Assembly (NCBI GenBank): GCA_011050615.1
Contig: DRFJ01000006.1
Coordinates: 1 to 38,606 of the forward strand
DNA length: 38,606 nucleotides
DNA from: Bacteroidota bacterium
Lineage (GTDB): Bacteria; Bacteroidota; Bacteroidia; Bacteroidales; VadinHA17
Direction: 5' to 3'
Positions within the stretch are counted from its first letter, which is position 1. Each line of letters starts with the position of its first letter. The position numbers and the translations under genes are program-made. Below the pieces are notes generated by a model that had not been told where the DNA came from, did not search any database, and saw nothing but the letters and a program-made list of their open reading frames with translations. Below are positions 26,263 through 35,090 of the stretch, one piece after another.

Positions 26263-27888
26263 ATGGTTATGGTTACAAGTAAAGATCTCGTGGCCTACGA
26301 TATCAAAGACCCGAGGGAAATAATTTATAATCCTGATTATGAATATTTATTCTTTGCCGAAACAAGCCCCGAACTGGAAGGTTATGAAAGAGGTGTTGTC
26401 ACAAATACCGGAGCGGTGGCTGTTGACACGGGAATATATACCGGGCGGTCGCCCAAGGACAAGTACATTGTCATGGATGATAAGACCAGGGATACTGTTT
26501 GGTGGAAGTCTGATAAAGCCCAGGTATCGGATAACAAACCGATTAGCCTTAAAGTTTGGAATCACTGTAAGAATCTGGCCTCGGAGCAGCTTTCAGGAAA
26601 AAAATTATATGTTATGGATTGCTATGCCGGTGCCAATGAAAGCACACGGTTAAAAATACGCTTTATCATGGAAGTAGCCTGGCAGGCTCACTTTGTTAAG
26701 AATATGTTTATAAGGCCTGCTGAAGAAGAACTCAAAAATTTTAAGCCTGAATTTGTCTTCCTGGTTGCATCAAAAACTAATAATAGCCAGTGGAAAGAAC
26801 AGGGACTTCATTCTGAAACCTTTGTATTCTTTAATCTGACTGATAATATGGCCGTGCTGGGCGGAAGCTGGTATGGTGGCGAACTGAAAAAGGGTATTTT
26901 TTCTGTTATGAACTACTACCTTCCAATGCAGAAAATAGCTGCCATGCATTGTTCGGCGAATGTTGGAAAAGATAATGATGTTGCTATTTTTTTCGGCCTT
27001 TCAGGCACCGGGAAGACCACTCTTTCAACCGATCCTGACCGGGTCTTGATAGGAGATGATGAACATGGCTGGGATGACGACGGAATATTTAACTTTGAAG
27101 GAGGCTGTTATGCTAAATGTATAAACCTGAGCAAGGAAAAAGAACCTGATATTTACAATGCCATAAGAAGGGATGCCCTGCTTGAGAATGTAGTGGTAAG
27201 GGATGACGGATCAATAGATTTTGATGATGACAGCAAAACAGAAAACACCAGGGTTTCATACCCAATTTACCATATCAAAAACATTGTAAAACCGGTATCC
27301 AAGGCAGGACATGCTTCGAAGGTAATATTTCTTACGGCAGACGCCTTTGGTGTTCTTCCCCCGGTAGCAAAGCTTAACAGAGGACAAACGAGCTATTATT
27401 TTATCAGCGGCTATACTGCCAAGGTTGCAGGGACAGAAAGAGGTATAAAAGAACCGCAACCCTCCTTCTCAGCCTGTTTTGGTGCCGCCTTCCTCCTGCT
27501 CGATCCCATTATTTATGCCAACGAACTGGTCCGTAAAATGGAAATGCATAATGCCGATGCCTGGCTAGTAAATACAGGCTGGATGGGCGGACCTTACGGC
27601 CGTGGCACAAGGATAGACCTGAAATCAACCAGGACTATAATAAATTCCATACTGGATGGTTCGATAAATAAGACTGAATACTATGATATCCCTGTCTTTA
27701 ATCTTTCCATACCTTCAGATATAAAGGGTGTCGATAAAAAGCTTCTCGAGCCGGCGATGGCCTGGGAAAATCCTGAAGACTGGCATGAATCGGCAAAGAC
27801 ACTTGCAGAAAAATTCATTCAGAACTTTAAAAAATTTGCAGTAAACGAGAATCTCCTTGAACTGATCAAATATGGACCTCAACTATAA
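26263..27888 (+). CDS. pckA: Phosphoenolpyruvate carboxykinase (ATP)
   Basis: Interconverts oxaloacetate + ATP and PEP + CO2 + ADP. In Bacteroidota it often runs towards oxaloacetate on the succinate-forming route. The 541-aa protein has [20 protein letters not shown] near the N-terminus, the substrate-site segment [12 protein letters not shown], the kinase-1a loop [16 protein letters not shown] with K251, and the metal-binding kinase-2 segment [19 protein letters not shown]. Later motifs include [12 protein letters not shown] and [15 protein letters not shown]. The length equals the usual ATP-type enzyme (about 540), which excludes the GTP type. Its 3' end overlaps plsY by 17 nt. Confidence 0.97.
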   Translation: MVMVTSKDLVAYDIKDPREIIYNPDYEYLFFAETSPELEGYERGVVTNTGAVAVDTGIYTGRSPKDKYIVMDDKTRDTVWWKSDKAQVSDNKPISLKVWNHCKNLASEQLSGKKLYVMDCYAGANESTRLKIRFIMEVAWQAHFVKNMFIRPAEEELKNFKPEFVFLVASKTNNSQWKEQGLHSETFVFFNLTDNMAVLGGSWYGGELKKGIFSVMNYYLPMQKIAAMHCSANVGKDNDVAIFFGLSGTGKTTLSTDPDRVLIGDDEHGWDDDGIFNFEGGCYAKCINLSKEKEPDIYNAIRRDALLENVVVRDDGSIDFDDDSKTENTRVSYPIYHIKNIVKPVSKAGHASKVIFLTADAFGVLPPVAKLNRGQTSYYFISGYTAKVAGTERGIKEPQPSFSACFGAAFLLLDPIIYANELVRKMEMHNADAWLVNTGWMGGPYGRGTRIDLKSTRTIINSILDGSINKTEYYDIPVFNLSIPSDIKGVDKKLLEPAMAWENPEDWHESAKTLAEKFIQNFKKFAVNENLLELIKYGPQL

Positions 27889-28516
27889 AATTTTCATACC
27901 GGTCTGTCTGCTGGCCTATGCCTTAGGATCAGTTGCAACTGCCGTTTGGGCAGGTAAGATTTTTCATGGTATTGATGTAAGGGAACATGGAAGCGGCAAT
28001 GCCGGTGCAACAAACACTATAAGGGTTCTTGGATGGGCAACAGGTATTCCCGTTCTGGTGCTTGATATATTCAAGGGCTGGCTTGCGGCCAGCCTGCCTG
28101 TGATCCTGAAATTAGCTGCTTCCGGTTCTTCTGAACTGATGAACATGCAAATCATAACGGGCATGATTGCCATCATCGGGCATGTATTTCCCGTTTTTGC
28201 CGGATTTAGGGGAGGCAAAGGAGTGGCAAGCACTTTCGGTGTCCTGCTGGCACTTCAGCCCCTCGTAACTCTTTCGTGTATGGCTGTATTTATTGCTGTA
28301 TTGCTTATTACAGGATATGTTTCGATAAGTTCCATATCTGCAGGGCTTGCTTTTCCCCTGATCTCACTGGTTTTCTTCGATAGCCCGTCCCTGATGTTCA
28401 CCATTTTTGCAATACTTACTGCCCTGGCTCTTATTATAACTCATAAGAAAAACATCAACAGGCTTCTGAAGGGGGAGGAAAACAAATTTATCTGGAAAAA
28501 GCGTGATTCCGGCTAG
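27872..28516 (+). CDS. plsY: Acyl-phosphate:glycerol-3-phosphate acyltransferase PlsY
   Basis: An inner-membrane enzyme that transfers an acyl chain from acyl-phosphate to glycerol-3-phosphate, the first committed step of phospholipid synthesis. The 214-aa protein has about five hydrophobic segments and the three PlsY motifs: [12 protein letters not shown] (residues 37-48), the DIFKG region with adjacent loop, and [18 protein letters not shown] (about 104-121), the phosphate-binding glycine-rich loop. The start ATG lies inside the end of pckA (17-nt overlap, different frame), so the two are probably cotranscribed. Its TAG stop shares the palindrome CTAG with the stop of the convergent nitroreductase gene. 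Confidence 0.94.
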   Translation: MDLNYKIFIPVCLLAYALGSVATAVWAGKIFHGIDVREHGSGNAGATNTIRVLGWATGIPVLVLDIFKGWLAASLPVILKLAASGSSELMNMQIITGMIAIIGHVFPVFAGFRGGKGVASTFGVLLALQPLVTLSCMAVFIAVLLITGYVSISSISAGLAFPLISLVFFDSPSLMFTIFAILTALALIITHKKNINRLLKGEENKFIWKKRDSG

Positions 28517-29070
28517 TATTTGTTGTATGATATAACTTCATCCGGATCTTTACGCCTCTTCGCCCTGCGTTCTTTGGAGGGGTATCCAAGTGTGAGTATC
28601 AACTCAGCCCGCCTGGATGCAGGGATATCAAGCAATTCTTTTACTTTCTTCTCATTGAACCAGCCAATGATGCAAGTGCCCAGACCTTCAGCCAGGGCCT
28701 GTAAACAAATATTCTCCGCAGCTATACCTACATCAATCAGGGAATAATCCTTGTCTTTTACCGTACCTCCGACACGTGATATCACCTTCCCTTTTCCCTT
28801 GACCACAACAATCAAGACAGGTGCCTGTCCAATAAAATTATTGAAGCCCAGTTCTTTGGACGATGCTGCCATTGCCACCTTTTCCCGGAGCGCCGGCTCA
28901 TTTACCACTATAAATTTCCAGGGTTGAGAATTACATGCTGAAGGAGACATACGGCCGGCTTCCAGAATCCTCGCAAGCTTATCATCTTCAACGACTTTCT
29001 CAAGATATCCCCTTTCGCTCTGCCTTGAAACTATAATTTCCAGCATTTCCTTTCCTGAAATATTCATCAT
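28513..29070 (-). CDS. Nitroreductase family FMN-dependent oxidoreductase
   Basis: A 185-aa flavoprotein of the nitroreductase superfamily. Near the N-terminus VSRQSERGYLEK holds the FMN-phosphate-binding arginine pattern (R.S.R.Y), followed by ILEAGRMSPSACNSQPWKFI. The C-terminal half has ICLQALAEGLGTCIIGWFNE and LILTLGYPSKERRAK, typical of the small single-domain branch. Two or three Met codons open the frame; 29070 is the longest start. The natural substrate cannot be inferred; family members reduce quinones, nitro compounds or enones. It is an isolated minus-strand gene, convergent and overlapping by 4 nt with plsY. Confidence 0.9.
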   Translation of the reverse strand: MMNISGKEMLEIIVSRQSERGYLEKVVEDDKLARILEAGRMSPSACNSQPWKFIVVNEPALREKVAMAASSKELGFNNFIGQAPVLIVVVKGKGKVISRVGGTVKDKDYSLIDVGIAAENICLQALAEGLGTCIIGWFNEKKVKELLDIPASRRAELILTLGYPSKERRAKRRKDPDEVISYNKY

Positions 29071-29169
29071 ATATTCATTTCTTTATTTAAATTAGGGTGG
29101 TAAAATAGTAAATATAGCTTTTTCGTTATATATATCTTTAATCATAATTATCATAAAAAGAAAAACAAA

Positions 29170-30081
29170 ATGAAAACTTACCTGTCAACAGCCTTGCTCA
29201 TTGTTGTAATTATTTCTGGTTGCGATAATAAGCGGGCCAGCGAATTCAATCTTTATTACCTTGGGGGACAGTCAAATATGGAGGGTTACGGATATTGCTC
29301 TGAACTGCCTGACAGTTTAAACGGCACTTTTGATAATATTCTTATTTTTCACGGAAATTCATCGCCCGATGGTGAAGAGCCTGATGGAAAAGGCATATGG
29401 GCACCTTTAAGACCCGGTCATGGTGGAGGATTTGTTTCTGATGGCGTAAACAATAATTATTCTGACAGGTTTGGATGCGAGCTGAGTTTCGGCTTAAAAA
29501 TAAAGGAATTAAATTCCGGAACCCGGATTGCTTTGCTGAAATATGCCAGGGGTGGTACATCGATTGATGAAGAGGCAGCAGGAAATTTTGGCAGCTGGGA
29601 TCCCCAATACCTCGACGGAGCAGGGATTAACCAATATGATCATTTCCTGGCAGCCGTTGATAATGCACTTAGCATAAAGGATATTGACGGCGACGGAAAA
29701 GAAGACAGGCTGATACCCTCGGGCATAATATGGATGCAGGGTGAATCCGATGCTGCTTTTACTGAAGAAATAGCAGCCAGATATTATGATAACCTGGATG
29801 AGCTCATGAAACTGCTAAGGGAAGCCCTGGGGGATCCAACTATCCCTGTGGTTATTGGAAGGATTTCCGATTCGGGAAATAATCCCTCGGGGAAAGTCTG
29901 GGAATTCGGAGAAACGGTAAGAAGAGCCCAGCATGAATTTGCTGAAAAAGATCCGGATGCAGCAATAGTTACTACCACTGATAATTATTCATATTCGGAT
30001 CCATGGCACTACGACTCTGATGCCTATATTGACCTCGGCCGGGCCTTTGCATTGGCCCTTGATTCTCTGGCAGACAGGTAA
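29170..30081 (+). CDS. SASA-domain carbohydrate esterase lipoprotein
   Basis: Probably a surface or periplasmic acetyl (or similar) esterase acting on decorated sugars. The 303-aa precursor has a lipoprotein signal with Cys18 (VVIISGCDN). The SGNH-like core carries the nucleophile S35 in YLGGQSNMEGYG, a middle motif WMQGESDA, and the C-terminal catalytic pair in SDPWHYDSDAY (D277, H280). This is the sialate O-acetylesterase / CE6-type domain architecture; the sialate name is only a family label. The neighbours are not glycan genes, but two exported glycosidases lie about 6 kb away. It converges on the aminotransferase gene with a 15-nt gap. Confidence 0.85.
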   Translation: MKTYLSTALLIVVIISGCDNKRASEFNLYYLGGQSNMEGYGYCSELPDSLNGTFDNILIFHGNSSPDGEEPDGKGIWAPLRPGHGGGFVSDGVNNNYSDRFGCELSFGLKIKELNSGTRIALLKYARGGTSIDEEAAGNFGSWDPQYLDGAGINQYDHFLAAVDNALSIKDIDGDGKEDRLIPSGIIWMQGESDAAFTEEIAARYYDNLDELMKLLREALGDPTIPVVIGRISDSGNNPSGKVWEFGETVRRAQHEFAEKDPDAAIVTTTDNYSYSDPWHYDSDAYIDLGRAFALALDSLADR

Positions 30082-30096
30082 AATGTACTAAGGAAT

Positions 30097-31290
30097 TTAT
30101 TTCAGTTTTGCAAGGGCTTCTTTCATCCTGCCACAGGCTTCGATAAGTTCTGCATCAGATGCGGCATAAGAGAGCCTTATGCAATTTGGGGCTCCAAATC
30201 CCTCACCCCCAACAAGTGCTACACGTCCCTTTTCAAGAAGGTACATGACAAGGTCATTTGAATTACCTATGGTTGTTACTCCGTCACTTTTACCGAAATA
30301 GCTTCTAACATCGGGAAAAACATAGAATGCACCCTGGGGTACCCTGATCTCGAAACCTTGTATATCCTTTAATAAACCGCATATAAGATCCCTTCTCTTA
30401 AGGAAAGCATCTCTCATTTTCCGGGATGAATCACCCTGTAAGGTAACAGCTGCCAGTGCCGCCCTCTGGCTTATTGAAGATACTCCCGAAGTGAATTGCC
30501 CCTGTAGCTTGTTAACGGCCCTGGCAATCCAGAGTGGCGCTCCTATATAACCAATGCGCCATCCCGTCATGGCATAGCCTTTTGAGACACCATTAACTGT
30601 TATAACCCTGTCATATAAAAAGTCAAATGAAGCCATACTTTCATGCTTCCCTGAAAAAGTTATGTGTTCATATATCTCATCTGAAATTACAAACAAGCCC
30701 TCATGCTTTTCGATTACCCTGGCAAGCTCTTCCATTTCGCTGCGACTGTAAACCATTCCGGTCGGATTTGAGGGAGAATTGAATATAATAAGCCTTGAAC
30801 GGCTGGTGATTGCTTCTTCCAGTTGCTCCGGTTTTAGTTTGAAATCGTTTTCAATACCTGTTTCAATAACCACGGGCTTCCCTTCAGCCAGTATTATCTG
30901 ATCATAATAACTTACCCAGTAGGGAGCAATAATGATAACCTCGTCACCTGGATTTACAAGGCTCAGCACAACATTAATTATGGAATGCTTACCTCCTGCC
31001 GAAACAACGATTTGATCAGGGGAATAATCAAGCTTATTCTCTCTTAGGAATTTTTCCGATATTGCCTTTCTCAGATCGGGATATCCGGGTACAGGGGGAT
31101 AATGTGTATAATTATCATCTATTGCCTTTTTCGCCGCCTCCTTGATATCATCAGGTGTGTTGAAATCGGGTTCACCGATACTGAGATTTATAACATCAAT
31201 ACCCTTTTCTTTCATGTCACGGCTTTTCTGAGCCATTGCCAGTGTCTGGGATACTGAAAGGGATTTAATACGATCTGATAAGTATTCCAT
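30097..31290 (-). CDS. Class I pyridoxal-phosphate aminotransferase (aspartate aminotransferase type)
   Basis: Transfers an amino group, most likely between aspartate and 2-oxoglutarate, as in the AspC/AspB type Ib group. The 397-aa protein begins MEYLSDRIKSLSVSQTLAM. Fold-type I motifs are visible: INLSIGEPDFNTP, the PLP-contact NSPSNPTGMV (N171), SDEIYEHITF (D204), the Schiff-base K237 in TVNGVSKGYAMTGWRIGY, and the C-terminal carboxylate-binding arginine in CIRLSYA. The length is typical. Substrate specificity could also include prephenate or other amino acids. It stands alone between the esterase and the DUF7935 gene. Confidence 0.92.
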   Translation of the reverse strand: MEYLSDRIKSLSVSQTLAMAQKSRDMKEKGIDVINLSIGEPDFNTPDDIKEAAKKAIDDNYTHYPPVPGYPDLRKAISEKFLRENKLDYSPDQIVVSAGGKHSIINVVLSLVNPGDEVIIIAPYWVSYYDQIILAEGKPVVIETGIENDFKLKPEQLEEAITSRSRLIIFNSPSNPTGMVYSRSEMEELARVIEKHEGLFVISDEIYEHITFSGKHESMASFDFLYDRVITVNGVSKGYAMTGWRIGYIGAPLWIARAVNKLQGQFTSGVSSISQRAALAAVTLQGDSSRKMRDAFLKRRDLICGLLKDIQGFEIRVPQGAFYVFPDVRSYFGKSDGVTTIGNSNDLVMYLLEKGRVALVGGEGFGAPNCIRLSYAASDAELIEACGRMKEALAKLK

Positions 31291-31315
31291 TTTTTGTATA
31301 AGGTTTTAAAAAACT

Positions 31316-31323
31316 CAAAATTA
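31316..31323 (-). promoter_or_regulatory. Predicted -7 promoter element of the class I aminotransferase gene
   Basis: The minus strand reads TAATTTTG (TAnnTTTG), giving a start near 31309 and a leader of about 19 nt. No -33 TTTG is seen at the usual spacing. Confidence 0.35.
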
Positions 31324-31498
31324 GTTTTTTTTCACAATTTAACCTGAAGGCAAACACAATTTCTACATTGCATCATTGATCTCTCCCACCGGCCACAATC
31401 ACCTGCCGCCCGCGAGCACGCAGAACTCATGTGTCTCCGGCAAATTGCCTTCCATTATTCCATTATTCCACTGATATTATAATATCAACAAAAAGTTA

Positions 31499-31506
31499 TA
31501 CGTTTG
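31499..31506 (+). promoter_or_regulatory. Predicted -7 promoter element of the DUF7935 gene
   Basis: TACGTTTG fits TAnnTTTG about 20 nt before ATG 31527; no -33 TTG is apparent. The rest of 31291-31498 shows only a small tandem CCATTATT at 31452-31467. Confidence 0.35.
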
Positions 31507-31526
31507 TATAGAAAATACAACAAGCT

Positions 31527-32054
31527 ATGATAATGGAAACCGTAAAGGAAATACTTTTTGTAACAATACCTGCCCTTATTGTAATGCTCACTGCTTACCT
31601 GCTTATAAGGAAAACAATTGAGAATGACAGGGAAAAAAGGCGTCACGAGATCATGCTTCAGAATTCGAGAACCATAACACCTATCAGGTTACAGGCCTAC
31701 GAAAGGCTGACCCTTTTCCTTGAAAGGATTTCGATTGAATCACTTATAATGCGTACACACAAGACCGAGATGGATGCGAAAAAGCTGCAGGCTGCCCTTC
31801 TGGTTGCGATAAGGTCTGAATACGACCATAATCTGGCTCAACAGATATACGTATCGCCACAGGCCTGGGAGGTGATAAAAAGTGCACGCGCCAATTCAAT
31901 AAAACTTATCAATACAATCGCAGAAAAGATACCCCCGACTGCCAGCTCTTCAGACCTTTCAAGGAACCTCCTTGAAGCTGTGATGGAAATGGAGCAGGAA
32001 CCGGCAAAGGTGGCACTGGATTTCCTTAAAAAGGAAATCTCAAGGATGCTGTAA
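31527..32054 (+). CDS. DUF7935 family membrane-anchored protein
   Basis: A 175-aa protein with one N-terminal transmembrane helix (about residues 8-27, ILFVTIPALIVMLTAYLLI), then a basic stretch and a long helical cytoplasmic domain. The segment ITPIRLQAYERLTLFLERIS is, as I recall, the most conserved feature of this Bacteroidota family, which has no known function. ATG 31527 or the in-frame ATG 31533 could be the start. The stop codon abuts that of htpG, which reads from the other strand. Confidence 0.75.
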   Translation: MIMETVKEILFVTIPALIVMLTAYLLIRKTIENDREKRRHEIMLQNSRTITPIRLQAYERLTLFLERISIESLIMRTHKTEMDAKKLQAALLVAIRSEYDHNLAQQIYVSPQAWEVIKSARANSIKLINTIAEKIPPTASSSDLSRNLLEAVMEMEQEPAKVALDFLKKEISRML

Positions 32055-34100
32055 CTATAAAAGCTCTATACTTCTTTTAACGAAAGTATTGAGTTTTTCC
32101 CCTTTGAGCATATTATTTGCAAGAAGAGCAAGGTCAATAAGTTGCTGAACTACAGGCTTTTTATCTGCATACTTACTTACGATCTCCTTTTTCTTTTCCT
32201 CTGCTTTGGTTCTCTTTTTCCTCAGGGCTTCCAGTTTATCTTTTTCAGCCTGTGTAATGTCTTCATCCTTTTTACCTTCCTGTGATTTCTCGGTCGCGCT
32301 TATTTCCTTCTCGAGTGACGAGATTGATTCATCCTGCTTTTTTACGGCCTCACCTATCTCCTTCTGTACATCTGTTGCCAGACCTTCGATAATTGCATGG
32401 TTTGTGTTGATTACCAGGTTATAGGAATCTGGCAAATCGCCATAGAAATTCATGCCTCCACCCAGTTTTGACATATCCTTCATTCTCCTCATGAATTCAG
32501 ACTGGGTTATTATAACCGGTGAATCATGTTCCTGCATTGCCTCAGTAACAGGTATAAAGCTATCTTTCCCTTTAAGCTGGCTGGAAAAGACCATCTTTAT
32601 TATTTCCTGCTGATCATTATTCAGCCTGGATTCAATCTTTTCTTCCTTCTCAATAAGTTTATCAATAACATCTGAATCAACCCTGACAAAGCGGCTATCC
32701 TTAAATTTCGATTCGAGGTGATTGATGAGATGAGGCTCAAGTTCTCCATCCATCAGAAGAACATCATAAGCCTTTGCTTTGGCCTTGTCAATATAACTGT
32801 ACTGCGAATCCTTATCAGTAGCATAAAGGTAGATAAGGTTTTTGTTCTTATCAGTCTGGTTTTCCTTGATCAGATTTTCATATTCATCAAATGTAAAATA
32901 CTTTCCATCAGTATTTTTGAACAATGCAAACTTGATTGCCCTGTCATAGAATTTTTCCTCTGTTATCATCCCGTATTCTATGAAGAGCTTCAAATCGTCC
33001 CATTTCTTTTCAAAATCCTCTCGGTTTTCCTTGAAAATCTCATGCAGACGCTCAGCTACCTTCTTATTTATATGGCTTGATATTTTCTTTACATTCGAAT
33101 CGCTCTGAAGATAACTTCTTGACACATTAAGAGGAATATCAGGTGAATCTATAACGCCGTGCAAGAGTGTAAGAAACTCCGGAACAATACCCTCAACCGA
33201 ATCGGTTACAAAAACCTGGTTACAGTAAAGCTGAATTTTATTTTTCTGTATTTCAATATTGTTTTTTATCCTGGGGAAATAAAGTATCCCTGTCAGGTTA
33301 AAGGGATAATCAACATTGAGATGTATGTTGAACAAAGGCTCATCAGCCATAGGGTATAGTTCACGATAAAACCCCTTATAGTCCTCATCTTTCAGATCAG
33401 CCGGTTTTTTTGTCCATGCCGGTTCAGTATTATTAATAATCTTATCCTTATCCGTTTCCACATACTTATCGTCCTTCCATTCTTTTTCCTTACCAAAAGC
33501 AATCTTCACAGGAAGGAACCGGCAATACTTCTTCAGCAGTTCCTGTATCTTTGCTTCCTCAAGGAAATCCTTGGAGTCTTTATCAATGTGCAGAATCACA
33601 TCTGTGCCCACCCTGTCTCTTTCAGCATCCTCTATCGTGTATTCGGGACTGCCGTCGCAGGTCCATTTAATGGCAGGGGCATCCTTCTGCCATGACCTGG
33701 TTATAACCTCAACCCTGTCAGATACCATGAATGATGAATAAAAACCAAGTCCAAAATGACCTATTATTGCATTTGACTGTTCTTTATATTTATCAAGGAA
33801 ATCATTGGCACTGGAGAATGCTATCTCGTTAAGATATTTCTTCAGCTCATCATCGGTCATTCCCACTCCATAATCAGAAACAGTTATTGTTTTCTTCTTT
33901 TTATCAACAGATACCCTGATAGTGGTATCGCCCAGTTCCTCTTTATAATCACCCACTGATGCAAATGTCTTAAGTTTTTGTGTTGCATCAACGGCATTCG
34001 ATACCAGTTCACGGATAAATATCTCATGATCAGAATAAAGGAACTTTTTTATTATAGGAAAAATATTCTCAGTAGTGACACCAATTTTACCTTTCTGCAT
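32055..34100 (-). CDS. htpG: Molecular chaperone HtpG (Hsp90)
   Basis: ATP-dependent Hsp90 chaperone. The 681-aa protein begins MQKGKIGVTTENIFPIIKKF. The GHKL ATPase domain shows FIRELVSNAVDATQKLK, VSDYGVGMTDDELKKYL and GHFGLGFYSSFMVSD. The middle domain includes GFYRELYPMADEPLFNIH, PLNVSRSYLQSDSNVKK and WDDLKLFIEYGMITEEKFYD. The C-terminal part carries a lysine/glutamate-rich stretch (about 590-645), which with other insertions makes it longer than E. coli HtpG (624), as is usual in Bacteroidota. It is a single gene with a 183-nt upstream gap in which I found no clear promoter. Confidence 0.97.
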   Translation of the reverse strand: MQKGKIGVTTENIFPIIKKFLYSDHEIFIRELVSNAVDATQKLKTFASVGDYKEELGDTTIRVSVDKKKKTITVSDYGVGMTDDELKKYLNEIAFSSANDFLDKYKEQSNAIIGHFGLGFYSSFMVSDRVEVITRSWQKDAPAIKWTCDGSPEYTIEDAERDRVGTDVILHIDKDSKDFLEEAKIQELLKKYCRFLPVKIAFGKEKEWKDDKYVETDKDKIINNTEPAWTKKPADLKDEDYKGFYRELYPMADEPLFNIHLNVDYPFNLTGILYFPRIKNNIEIQKNKIQLYCNQVFVTDSVEGIVPEFLTLLHGVIDSPDIPLNVSRSYLQSDSNVKKISSHINKKVAERLHEIFKENREDFEKKWDDLKLFIEYGMITEEKFYDRAIKFALFKNTDGKYFTFDEYENLIKENQTDKNKNLIYLYATDKDSQYSYIDKAKAKAYDVLLMDGELEPHLINHLESKFKDSRFVRVDSDVIDKLIEKEEKIESRLNNDQQEIIKMVFSSQLKGKDSFIPVTEAMQEHDSPVIITQSEFMRRMKDMSKLGGGMNFYGDLPDSYNLVINTNHAIIEGLATDVQKEIGEAVKKQDESISSLEKEISATEKSQEGKKDEDITQAEKDKLEALRKKRTKAEEKKKEIVSKYADKKPVVQQLIDLALLANNMLKGEKLNTFVKRSIELL

Positions 34101-34283
34101 TTTTTTCAGATTTTATATGTTTGACATTTCTCAGGGGCACAATTTCAAAGCTCATGCCAATCATTTTACCATGACAAATAGTCACATGAATGTGAAAAAA
34201 GTGCAGGCTCATTGCAGGGAAGCAGCCCGGGTCAGGGGTACCGGCGACTGATCACGCAGGGAGTTAATAAGTCAGGCAGCCCT

Positions 34284-35090
34284 TTAATTATTATTTCTTA
34301 TATCTATATCCTCTACCACTATCAAGTTCCCGTCCTTGATTTCCAGTGCATCATATGAAAAATCCGGGCCGTAATATTTATACAATCCTTCGAACTGTTC
34401 TGACGTTGGAGAGAGGTGATCAAAGACAATACGTGCACGATCGTCACTGAACCGGAGCATCATTGTCGCCAGGGGGGAATACCTGAAGATCATCCTGGCC
34501 TGATTTCCCTTCCCGGAATCAAATACCTTTTTACCAAAAACCACTTCCCCCTCTTTAGTAAAATGAAGAATTTCAACGACTTTGGCATTCTCATTCAGAT
34601 TATCAGGATCAAATCCGATAAGGATATAGCTTATGTCATCTGCCTGACCAAGAGGCTCTATATCATAATATAAGGATCCATACCATTGACCTGCTTTCAA
34701 CACTTTACCCACATCGAGGTTCTGTAAACCTGCATCTCCCTTCAGAAAGAATTTTTTTTCAAGGCTGTCGTTATATATTATACAGTTATACAGATTGTTA
34801 CCATTCGAAATTGGAATGTTCCAGGTCAGGATTTTTATAAGGCTGTCGGATGAGCTTATCTGTCCCAGATATTTCACACCTGGGATGTCTGTGGCAACAA
34901 TATCATCTACGGATTCGAGGTATGATAGCAGGGTGTTTGCGATGGAATCGTTATACGCCAGTTTTTCTTCTTCTGCTGTTGAAACTATTATCCTGCTGAA
35001 ATAATAATTAATATCATCCGGCACCTGGGCAGTTGCAAGCTGACCGATCAAGACCAATTGAAAAAGGAAGAATGCTTCAGGATATTTCAT
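34284..35090 (-). CDS. Exported conserved hypothetical protein
   Basis: A 268-aa protein of unknown function. ATG 35090 is preferred over the upstream in-frame start at 35141 because it begins a clean signal peptide (MKYPEAFFLFQLVLIGQLAT, then AQVPDD). The mature protein is predicted mixed alpha/beta, with repeated aromatic-rich segments (LIKILTWNIPISNG, WYGSLYYDIEPLG, SYILIGFDPDN, IVFDHLSPTSEQFEGLYKYY, GPDFSYDAL). I recall similar unnamed secreted proteins in Bacteroidota with the same LR.D...IVFDHL.P...YYGPDFSYD ending. Its start overlaps the end of the class III aminotransferase gene by 14 nt, so they are probably cotranscribed and translationally coupled. Confidence 0.75.
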   Translation of the reverse strand: MKYPEAFFLFQLVLIGQLATAQVPDDINYYFSRIIVSTAEEEKLAYNDSIANTLLSYLESVDDIVATDIPGVKYLGQISSSDSLIKILTWNIPISNGNNLYNCIIYNDSLEKKFFLKGDAGLQNLDVGKVLKAGQWYGSLYYDIEPLGQADDISYILIGFDPDNLNENAKVVEILHFTKEGEVVFGKKVFDSGKGNQARMIFRYSPLATMMLRFSDDRARIVFDHLSPTSEQFEGLYKYYGPDFSYDALEIKDGNLIVVEDIDIRNNN

